Shown in pieces: positions 57,310 through 64,000 of a stretch of 64,000 nucleotides of DNA. The notes below the pieces were generated by a model. It was not told the DNA's origin and did no database searches. It worked only from the letters and a program-made list of their open reading frames with translations. Every line of letters begins with the position of its first letter. The stretch's first letter is position 1. The DNA is taken from contig OZ241334.1 of assembly GCA_965200035.1 (NCBI GenBank), positions 2,418,001 through 2,482,000 on the forward strand, given 5' to 3'. The position numbers and the translations under genes were made by a program. Source of the stretch: UBA1952 sp965200035. Lineage in GTDB: Bacteria; Bacteroidota; Bacteroidia; Chitinophagales; Chitinophagaceae.

Positions 57310-58790
57310 TGAAAAGAACGATTGCTATAATAATCGGGCTGATCTGGTGCAGCACAGCAGGCTATGCAGCCGATTATACGTTTGATTATAATGCCCGTTG
57401 CAGTCAGGCATACAATGCCTATATGTCCATGAAGCCGGATGAGGGGGATGCGATTATCCGCAGGGAATTTGCGGCCAATCCGCGCAACCTTATGGCCACT
57501 TATCTGGCTGACTATGGAGATTTTATCCGGCTGTTTTTCAATGGCGATCCTGATGAGCTGAAGCAACGGCAGACGCACCAAAGCGATCGCCTCGATCTCA
57601 TTGACCGGGGCAGCGATGCTGATCCTTGGAAGCGGTTTTGCAAGGCCGGCATCTATATGCATTGGGCCATTATTCACGGGCGCTTTGGAGAGAACTTCAA
57701 AGCGGCTACTACCTTCCGCAAATCGTATCTGCTGATCCGGGAGAATAAAGAGCGCTTTCCTTCTTTTGCGCAGAATGATCTTTTCTTAGGAGTGGAGGAA
57801 GCCGTCGCAGGTACTATTCCTGATGAATACAAATGGCTGGCGGCTATATTTGGGATGAAAGGCAATGTGCGCCGCGGATCGGGCAGGCTGGGTACATTTC
57901 TCGAAAAAAATGCAGCGCAAACGCCGTTGCACCAGGAAGCGGTTATCTACGACAGCTACATCCGGTTTTACCTCCTCTACCGTCAGGCGGAAGTGTGGCG
58001 TACCGTCAGCTCACCAGCTTTTAGCGATGATCCGCTTAGCCGCTTTGTATTTTCGAATATTGCCCTGAACCATCATAAGGCAGCCCCGGCACTGAATGTG
58101 CTGAAAGAGATAGCGCACGATCCTGTCTATAATCAGTTTCCGGTATTTGAGTATGAGTTGGCCAATTCGCTTTACCTCACGCTCAGCCCGGAATGTATCC
58201 ATCATTTTCAGCAGTACATAGCCCGCAATAAAGGACGGCTTTATACCAAAGACGCTTTGATGAAGTGCGCGCTGTTTTATTACTTACAGGGCAATAAGCA
58301 GCAGGCGCAGGCAATGAGAAAGCTCATCAGAGAACGTGGCAATGCCAATACAGATGCCGACAAGCAGGCACAGCGGTTTGCGGAAAATAATACATGGCCC
58401 AACACCGCGCTGCTCCGCGCAAGGATAGAGACAGAAGCAGGCGAGTACAGCACTGCGCTTGGCCATCTTCGCGCTATTCAGGTACAGGCATTTCCCGAAG
58501 CCGCAGACCGCCTTGAATATATGTTCAGGCTGGCACGTTCTTATGAAGGAATGGGTGATTTGCCTCATGCCATCCAGTATTATCAGCTCACCATTACAGA
58601 AGGCACCAGCCGGAAAGAGCAGTTTGGTGCGCGCGCAGCATTGCAACTGGCGCTTTTGTACGAAAACAGCAGCCGGCGGGATGATGCGCTTAAGTATTTC
58701 AATCAATGCCTGTCTATGAGAGGGCATGATTTTCAGTCATCGATCGATCAGCAGGCAAAGGCCGGCATTAACCGGAATACGGTGAAGTAA
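57309..58790 (+). CDS. Exported TPR-like helical-repeat protein
   Basis: A 493-residue protein. Signal peptide IAIIIGLIWCSTAGYAA; a first region DYTFDYNARCSQAYNAYMSMKPDEGDAIIRREFAANPRNLMATYL; then helical repeats through the C-terminus. The last ones are clear TPRs (RLEYMFRLARSYEGMGDLPHAIQYYQL, ARAALQLALLYENSSRRDDALKYFNQCL). No catalytic motif is seen. It is coupled to the small lipoprotein upstream; the pair may form one envelope complex. Confidence 0.8.
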   Translation: MKRTIAIIIGLIWCSTAGYAADYTFDYNARCSQAYNAYMSMKPDEGDAIIRREFAANPRNLMATYLADYGDFIRLFFNGDPDELKQRQTHQSDRLDLIDRGSDADPWKRFCKAGIYMHWAIIHGRFGENFKAATTFRKSYLLIRENKERFPSFAQNDLFLGVEEAVAGTIPDEYKWLAAIFGMKGNVRRGSGRLGTFLEKNAAQTPLHQEAVIYDSYIRFYLLYRQAEVWRTVSSPAFSDDPLSRFVFSNIALNHHKAAPALNVLKEIAHDPVYNQFPVFEYELANSLYLTLSPECIHHFQQYIARNKGRLYTKDALMKCALFYYLQGNKQQAQAMRKLIRERGNANTDADKQAQRFAENNTWPNTALLRARIETEAGEYSTALGHLRAIQVQAFPEAADRLEYMFRLARSYEGMGDLPHAIQYYQLTITEGTSRKEQFGARAALQLALLYENSSRRDDALKYFNQCLSMRGHDFQSSIDQQAKAGINRNTVK

Positions 58791-58833
58791 AAGCGCTTAT
58801 TATCTTTAGTATTCATTCAGCTTGCCTTCTTTT

Positions 58834-59214
58834 ATGAAACTCAGATTATTGCTTGCAGCTTCTTTATTTTCTGTATCTGCCCAATCGCAGTCTGTAACTA
58901 TTTATCTGTGCAATGACTGTACGTATGAAAGCGTAAAAGATCATGAGACGATCACTTTCAGGACCGATGGCCGTGTGCAGATCAATCATAAGCCTGCGCT
59001 TCAGTTTAGCTGTAGCAATAATGATGGCATCATAGAACTGCGTTACAAAGGCAAAGTGGTGAATCACCTGAACTGGTATGAAGCGCAGGACAAAGGTTTT
59101 ACCCTGATTGATGACCGCCACATCGGGTATAATCTGGTGGATTGTACCGGCAATATGCCATCTATGGCAGAACTGAATAATCCGCAGCAGCAAAAGCGAA
59201 CAAAGAAAAAATAA
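58834..59214 (+). CDS. Small exported protein, unknown
   Basis: A 126-residue protein from ATG 58834. A signal peptide (LRLLLAASLFSVSAQSQS) precedes a beta-rich domain with four Cys (CNDCTYESV, FSCSNN, VDCTGN). The tail QQQKRTKKK is basic. I do not recognise the family. It follows the TPR gene by 43 bp and may share its transcript. The terminator at 59223 follows. Confidence 0.7.
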   Translation: MKLRLLLAASLFSVSAQSQSVTIYLCNDCTYESVKDHETITFRTDGRVQINHKPALQFSCSNNDGIIELRYKGKVVNHLNWYEAQDKGFTLIDDRHIGYNLVDCTGNMPSMAELNNPQQQKRTKKK

Positions 59215-59222
59215 GCTAGTAG

Positions 59223-59254
59223 AAAAAAAGCGCTTCAAACGAAGCGCTTTTTTT
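59223..59254. terminator. Bidirectional terminator
   Basis: A 14-bp perfect stem AAAAAAAGCGCTTC (59223-59236), loop AAAC, and complement (59241-59254) is shared by converging genes. Confidence 0.92.
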
Positions 59255-59269
59255 CTGTAAGAGAAATGT

Positions 59270-61411
59270 TTAGTTTTTGACCAGGTTCATTTCTTTCAGC
59301 AGCCATCCTGCACCGCCGAATTTATCAATGATGAACAGGGTGTATCGTATATCTACCGAGATGTTGCGGCACAGGTTCGGATCAAAATACAGATCGCTCA
59401 TCGTGCCTTCCCAGATACGGTCAAAATTGGTGCCGATCAGCTCGCCCTTCGCATTCAATACCGGGCTACCTGAGTTGCCGCCCGAAGTATGATTGTCGGC
59501 AATGAACGCCAGCGGCACGGTTCCCTTTACGCCCCAGCGCCCATAGTTTTTCGAAGCCTGCAGATCTTTGAGCTTCTGCGGCACGCGGAATTCTTCCACA
59601 TCCGGCTGGTCTTTGGCGATGGCTTCATCAATATTGGTCTGGTAAGAATAGCCGGCTGGCCCATCGGGATCAATACCTTTCACGCGGCCATAGGTAAGGC
59701 GTAAAGTAAGGTTGGCATCCGGATAAAAATTACGGTTGGGCTGTGCCTGCAGCTGAGCTTCCATATAAAGGCGGTTCAGACGCGTCATGCGCTTATTGTA
59801 GCTGCTGATGACCGGCAGAATCTGCTGGTTTCTTACTACGGCAATGGCATGGTACAGCTGATAGGCCGGGTCTGCAAGAATCTGCTGTTCCGTCATTCCG
59901 CTGATAGAGCTGCTGTTGCCGATCCTTGAGGTATGGTACACATTATTTGCCCAGCGATGGTAATTGCCACCTGCCGCAGCGAGCCTTTGGCGGTAATAAT
60001 CCGGTACATATTCCGGGCATCTTTCCATGAACAAAGGCATCAGCACTTCAAACACACTATGGTCAGTAGCCGCATCATAATTCTTATAGAAGCCATCCAG
60101 CCTTGCTGCGGCTTCCTGCTGCGCCTTGGTGTCGCCTTTCTTCATCGCTTTCAGCATCGCATCTAGCTCCGCGCCCTGTGCAACCAGCTCAATGGCCACT
60201 ACCGCTTCGCGGATGTATTCCTCTGCCCGCAACTCATCATTGGCCGCTGTTGTTGAGGCCTGTATAGCCGCCAGTACATTGTCCGCATACGGCAGCGTAG
60301 TATCTCGCATAGCCCAAGCCTGGAAGTTATCTTCCTGATCGCGCTTGATCTCATTTACATTATTGATGTGCAGGCCGCGTACCTCGCCCTGCCACTTCTT
60401 CCAGCCATTGGCAATGGTAGCGCGCTTGGCCGTGTACTTGATGAACACATCGCGGTTAGCATCCATCGCTTCTTTCCAAGCATTCAGCTTCAGCGTGCGC
60501 GCTTCAATACGGATCGGGTCCGAAATCTGCTCCACTTGCTTCAGCTGCGATCTGGAAATGTACTCCTGCGTAGTACCCGGAAAGCCATACACCATCGTAA
60601 AATCGCCTTCTTTATAGCCGCTCACATTGATGTTAAAGAAGTTTTTCGGACGGTAGGGCTTGTTGGCTTTATTGTAGTCTGCCGGACGGCCATTGGCATC
60701 TGCATATACCCGGAAAAGACTGAAATCTGCATTATGTCGGGGCCACATCCAGTTATCAGTATCACCTCCAAAATTACCTACGCCATTCGGCGGAAAGCCT
60801 ACAAAACGTACATCGCGGTAGGTTTCGGAGAGAATGACCCAATACTGGTTGCCCCGGAAATAAGGCTGAATGGTTGCATCCATTTTGGAAGTAAACTTAT
60901 AGCCCTTCTCCAGCGCGGCAATCCGCTTATTGATAACTGAATCGCGGCCGGCATCGGCCAGCGTGTCCGGCAGGTCGTAAGTGATCTTATCGGTCACATT
61001 TTCCATCTTGCGGATAAAAGTGACGGTAAGTCCTGTGCAGGGAATCTCCTGGCTCATATTCATCGCCCAGAATCCATTGGCAAAAAAATCATTGGACGTG
61101 CTGCTCAGTTTCTGAGCGTTGCTGTAGCCACAATGGTGATTGGTCAGCAGCAGCCCTTTTGAAGAGATGATCTCGCCGGTGCATCCGCCGCCAAAAAGCA
61201 CCACTGCATTGTTCAGGCCTGTACCCTGCTCATTGTACAATTGCTCGATCGGGATGCGCAGGCCCATCGATTTCATATCTGCCTCCCGGCTCTTGAGCGT
61301 TGGAGGCAGCCACATTCCTTCTTTGGCATTGGCCGCGAGACCGGCACCAACGAAAAGCGTAGTAAGCACCGTCTTACAGAATGTGCGGCATTGATCAGTA
61401 GAGAAAAACAT
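59270..61411 (-). CDS. S46 family dipeptidyl-peptidase, DPP11-type specificity residue
   Basis: A 713-residue protein from ATG 61411; TTG-type extension to 61447 is unlikely. Signal peptide FCKTVLTTLFVGAGLAANA, then EGMWLPP, a family mark. The chymotrypsin-like fold has catalytic His in LLLTNHHCGYSN (~92) and Ser647 in SGGNSGSPVLNAKG. At Ser+18 the residue is Arg665 (FDRIWEGTMSD). In Porphyromonas enzymes this position is Arg in DPP11 (cleaves after Asp/Glu) and Gly in DPP7 (hydrophobic). I therefore predict acidic specificity. It is periplasmic, for peptide nutrition. Confidence 0.92.
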   Translation of the reverse strand: MFFSTDQCRTFCKTVLTTLFVGAGLAANAKEGMWLPPTLKSREADMKSMGLRIPIEQLYNEQGTGLNNAVVLFGGGCTGEIISSKGLLLTNHHCGYSNAQKLSSTSNDFFANGFWAMNMSQEIPCTGLTVTFIRKMENVTDKITYDLPDTLADAGRDSVINKRIAALEKGYKFTSKMDATIQPYFRGNQYWVILSETYRDVRFVGFPPNGVGNFGGDTDNWMWPRHNADFSLFRVYADANGRPADYNKANKPYRPKNFFNINVSGYKEGDFTMVYGFPGTTQEYISRSQLKQVEQISDPIRIEARTLKLNAWKEAMDANRDVFIKYTAKRATIANGWKKWQGEVRGLHINNVNEIKRDQEDNFQAWAMRDTTLPYADNVLAAIQASTTAANDELRAEEYIREAVVAIELVAQGAELDAMLKAMKKGDTKAQQEAAARLDGFYKNYDAATDHSVFEVLMPLFMERCPEYVPDYYRQRLAAAGGNYHRWANNVYHTSRIGNSSSISGMTEQQILADPAYQLYHAIAVVRNQQILPVISSYNKRMTRLNRLYMEAQLQAQPNRNFYPDANLTLRLTYGRVKGIDPDGPAGYSYQTNIDEAIAKDQPDVEEFRVPQKLKDLQASKNYGRWGVKGTVPLAFIADNHTSGGNSGSPVLNAKGELIGTNFDRIWEGTMSDLYFDPNLCRNISVDIRYTLFIIDKFGGAGWLLKEMNLVKN

Positions 61412-61514
61412 GTGATTTTGATGTGGTTTGAAAAATAAAAATAGCACTTCATTATAAAAGTTTTGAGCGATTGGTTATATTAGCCCAATATATAGAGCTT
61501 CATTTTTACGACTT

Positions 61515-63527
61515 ATGAGAAAATGCTTACTTCTGGTGGCACTTCTAATCGGTATGCAATGGACGAGTCTGAGCGCACAGGGTCTTTTTACCCTGCCTTC
61601 AGATACCGTGTGCATCCGGCAGCCCATACAACTTCAGAGCAATGCGACCAATGCGCTTTCTTATTACTGGGGCTTTTGCTCCGGCTATCTGCAGAATGCA
61701 CCTACGGTAACCAATCTGGGTACCGGATTCGGCCTTGATGTGCCGAACTCTATCGACGTGGCGAAAGATGGCGGCAATTACTATGCTTTTGTTGTGAACC
61801 GCGGTACCGGCGAGCTGTTGCGGCTGAGCTATGGCACCAGTCAGGCCAATGCACCTCAGATCACCAATCTGGGCAGCCTGGAAGGAAATATTCCTGCTAA
61901 TCCGAACAATCTTTTTCTGGTAAAAACACGCGGTTCCTGGTTTCTATTTGTGACCAGCGGCAGCGGCGCTTCTTCTTCTGTAAGCCGTATTGACTTTCGC
62001 AACAGCCTTGCCAATGTGCCCAACAGCGTGAGCTTTGGTAACCTGGGCGGTCTGCTCAACAATCCTACCGGTATTTTTGTGGCTGAGGATGCAGGAAACT
62101 ATTATGGCTTCATTACCAATGCAGATGACGACAACCTGATCCGGCTCAATTTTGGCGCGAACATTTCTCTCACGCCTACTGCTACCAATCTCGGTACGCT
62201 GGGCGCCGCATTCTCAGGACCGAGCGATATCACCGGCATTGTGGATAATGGCTTCTGGTATCTTTTTGTGACGAATGAAAAGAGCAGCACCCTTACACGA
62301 GTAGAGTTGGGTAACACTCTTGCCAACGGACCTGCCATCGTACCTGTACCGGAAGTGAGTGGCAACCTGTTCATGCCATCCGGCATCTCTCTGGTGCGCG
62401 ACTGCGATATGACTTATGCATTCGTAACCAACAGGCTCAGCAACAGCATTACGAAGATTGAGATCCCGAGCTTTACGGGCACCTATACTGCCAGCGCCGT
62501 AGCCGCAGCTACAGGCACCCTGTCCGGCCCTGCAGATATTTCGCGCGTTATCCGTGAAGGGGACAACCTATACTCTTTTGTGATCAACCGCAATGACAAT
62601 ACCCTTGCGCAGATCGCCTTCAGCCAGTGCGCCAATGCAAGTGTGCAATCTTCCGTATTGCCTAATCCGCCGGTGTACAGTTATGATGCCCCGGGCTACT
62701 ACAATATTTATCTGGCTATCAACGAAGGGCAGCCGAATATGCAGGTACAGTGTACCCAGATCCGTGTGCTGGATATTCCGCCACTGACCATCTCAAACGA
62801 TACGACCATTTGTCAGGGCGATACGGCGACACTTTTTGTTCAGAGCCCCGATGGCATTTCTTATACTTGGAGGCCTAACTATAACATCACCGATACATTC
62901 AACTTCATCACCAAAGTATATCCTGATTATACCACACGCTATTATGTGAATATCCCTTACCCTAACGGTTGTGTACTGGATACCAACCTGCTGGTTACGG
63001 TAAATAAGAACCATGCAGATGCCGGTCCTGACCGTGTACTGGCAGATGGAAGCGGCACGCTGATCGGCGGCCCGCTGACTACGTGTGGTCCTGAATACAC
63101 TTATACCTGGTATCCTAATCAATACTTGGAAAACGACTTCAGTCCGGTAACGAGGGCTAATCCTGCAAACGATCTTACCTACTACCTGGAAGTGCGCAAC
63201 ACTACAGGCTGTGTAAGCGTAGATACTGTAGTGGTGCACGTAGATTGCAACGATCTGAACCTGCCAAACGCTTTTGCGCCTCAGAGCGGCAATGGCACTA
63301 CCAATACATTCGGCATCATGAACCGCCAGATTGTGCAGCTCAACTATTTCCGGATTTTCGACCGCTGGGGACAAGAGGTATTCTCTACCACAGATCCGAC
63401 CAAGCGCTGGGATGGCAATGTAAATGGTGAGCCTGCGCGCCTGGGTGTGTATGTATGGGAAGCCGATGGATTCTGCATCAGTCAAAAGCATTTCATCAAA
63501 TCAGGAAATGTTACACTGATCAGATAA
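61515..63527 (+). CDS. T9SS type B sorting (CHU_C) surface protein with propeller
   Basis: A 670-residue protein. Signal peptide CLLLVALLIGMQWTSLSAQ. Residues ~60-375 are repeats of about 60 residues, such as PNSIDVAKDGGNYYAFVVNRGTGELLRL, PTGIFVAEDAGNYYGFITN and PSGISLVRDCDMTYAFVTN, an NHL/YVTN-like propeller. Two Ig/PKD-like domains (TTICQGDTATLFVQ, HADAGPDRVLADGSG) follow. The C-terminus is the CHU_C domain (LPNAFAPQSGNGTTNTF, FRIFDRWGQEVF, RWDGNVNGEPA, KSGNVTLIR). It would be exported by the T9SS and held at the surface. No PorP/SprF gene is adjacent here. Confidence 0.9.
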   Translation: MRKCLLLVALLIGMQWTSLSAQGLFTLPSDTVCIRQPIQLQSNATNALSYYWGFCSGYLQNAPTVTNLGTGFGLDVPNSIDVAKDGGNYYAFVVNRGTGELLRLSYGTSQANAPQITNLGSLEGNIPANPNNLFLVKTRGSWFLFVTSGSGASSSVSRIDFRNSLANVPNSVSFGNLGGLLNNPTGIFVAEDAGNYYGFITNADDDNLIRLNFGANISLTPTATNLGTLGAAFSGPSDITGIVDNGFWYLFVTNEKSSTLTRVELGNTLANGPAIVPVPEVSGNLFMPSGISLVRDCDMTYAFVTNRLSNSITKIEIPSFTGTYTASAVAAATGTLSGPADISRVIREGDNLYSFVINRNDNTLAQIAFSQCANASVQSSVLPNPPVYSYDAPGYYNIYLAINEGQPNMQVQCTQIRVLDIPPLTISNDTTICQGDTATLFVQSPDGISYTWRPNYNITDTFNFITKVYPDYTTRYYVNIPYPNGCVLDTNLLVTVNKNHADAGPDRVLADGSGTLIGGPLTTCGPEYTYTWYPNQYLENDFSPVTRANPANDLTYYLEVRNTTGCVSVDTVVVHVDCNDLNLPNAFAPQSGNGTTNTFGIMNRQIVQLNYFRIFDRWGQEVFSTTDPTKRWDGNVNGEPARLGVYVWEADGFCISQKHFIKSGNVTLIR

Positions 63528-63572
63528 TGAGCTTAATTTTGCGCAACGGATTTATATAGAAGATCAAAAATC

Positions 63573-63869
63573 ATGAGCGCATATATTTTTCAGATGGAGC
63601 TGCCCGCTTTGACAGATGAGATTGCGGCCAGAATACCGGTCCATCGTGAGCACATTAATAAGCTGTTTATAGAAGGCAGATTGATATCCTACAGCGTATC
63701 ACAGTCGCGCAACTTTATCTGGTGCGTATTGAATGCGGAAGACGAACAGGAAGCGCTTGAGGTCATTGCAAAATTTCCCCTGCATCCCTACTTCACAGAT
63801 ATCGAGTGCCATCCGCTGTTGTTTCATAATACGCAGCCTGCCGCTTTGCCGGATATCTCGCTGAACTGA
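63573..63869 (+). CDS. Muconolactone delta-isomerase-like protein
   Basis: A 98-residue protein without signal peptide. FQMELPALTDEIAARIPVHREHINKL, an edge GRLISYSVSQSRNFIWCVLNAEDEQEALEVI, and FPLHPYFTDIECHPLLFHN follow the muconolactone isomerase pattern (LPxFPYxDIEVxPLxxH) on a dimeric ferredoxin-like fold. No other catechol-pathway gene is in the window, so the catabolic role is doubtful; it may be a generic YciI/MIase-fold protein. Confidence 0.72.
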   Translation: MSAYIFQMELPALTDEIAARIPVHREHINKLFIEGRLISYSVSQSRNFIWCVLNAEDEQEALEVIAKFPLHPYFTDIECHPLLFHNTQPAALPDISLN

Positions 63870-63895
63870 TCTTTGAACAGCATAGAAACCATATC

Positions 63896-63929
63896 AAACG
63901 CCGTGCATTTTCAGGCACGGCGTTTTTAT
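63896..63929 (+). terminator. Terminator after MIase-like gene
   Basis: AAACGCCGTGC (63896-63906) pairs with GCACGGCGTTT (63915-63925), then TTATTT. I see nothing in the remaining 71 bp to the window end. Confidence 0.88.
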
Positions 63930-64000
63930 TTGCATCATTTTCACAAACTGGCTGTAGCGAACCGGCACATTGATTCACCCTATTTTTTCATAGGTAAAAA

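Noticed and set aside
63573..63869. Catechol catabolic enzyme
   Set aside because: The muconolactone-isomerase-like pattern is present, but no pathway neighbours exist, so I assign only the fold family.

Overview
The window is chromosomal DNA from a member of the Bacteroidota, probably close to the Chitinophagaceae. The evidence is direct. There are two proteins with the gliding-motility-associated C-terminal (CHU_C, type IX secretion type B) sorting domain and a PorP/SprF-like outer-membrane protein. Families largely confined to this phylum are present (DUF4836, DUF3127, DUF6089, DUF4286, GSCFA, BatB/BatC, S46 dipeptidyl-peptidase), along with ribosomal protein THX. Shine-Dalgarno sites are mostly absent, and many genes carry the Bacteroidota sigma-70 -7 box TAnnTTTG, sometimes with a TTTG about 19-21 bp upstream. 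I see no integrase, transposase, plasmid gene, phage gene or CRISPR array, so this is core or lightly accessory chromosome.

Layout. 1-2.4 kb: 3' end of a CHU_C surface protein, a REPIN-like repeat, a PorP/SprF protein, then a 15-unit, 21-bp degenerate tandem array. 2.4-6.1 kb: small XRE regulator, alaS, DUF805. 6.3-10.1 kb: tRNA-His, a DUF3127 protein with an SSB-type acidic tip, two lipoproteins. 10.1-15.5 kb: Hsp15-like S4 protein, tandem clpP genes, GSCFA protein, odhB, OmpA lipoprotein. 15.6-22.4 kb: histidine kinase/response regulator pair, DUF1569 protein, cytidine deaminase, TolB-like propeller, topoisomerase IB, sugar-nucleotidyltransferase. 22.5-31.6 kb: BatB-BatC, pseudouridine synthase, ABC exporter, DUF6089 barrel, heptaheme cytochrome-TPR protein, cobalamin adenosyltransferase with an ABC ATPase. 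31.8-37.2 kb: uvrB, DUF6155, ferredoxin-NADP reductase-like protein, gcvH, VanZ, DUF4286, HU and an unlisted THX gene. 37.4-39.7 kb: a two-gene UDP-GalNAcA module. 39.7-43.1 kb: LRR protein, DUF4412-like protein and S41 protease. 43.2-48.7 kb: a minus-strand cell-surface glycan-type operon (MurG-like glycosyltransferase, two tandem GT-C-like membrane paralogues, AraC regulator) with a candidate structured RNA inside it. 48.7-50.9 kb: a small lipoprotein, an unknown protein, two secreted ferritin-like proteins. 51-59 kb: GH3 protein, L21/L27, a lysine/alanine heptad-repeat H1-like protein, PstS-like lipoprotein, TPR proteins. 59-64 kb: S46 peptidase with DPP11-type Arg, a second CHU_C protein with a propeller, and a muconolactone-isomerase-like protein.

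Functional picture. Much of the window serves the envelope: lipoproteins, T9SS cargo, surface glycans, secreted peptidases and a periplasmic multiheme cytochrome. Housekeeping genes for translation, proteolysis, repair and central carbon metabolism are interspersed. The least explained items are non-coding: the 21-bp array at 2001-2315, a promoter-hairpin-terminator unit at 47502-47598, three consecutive hairpins before uvrB, and several families of short interspersed repeats. The glycosyltransferase at 47612-48703 lacks any ATG, GTG or TTG start for its conserved N-terminus.

Limits: all functions are assigned by eye from motifs and family memory. No search was run.
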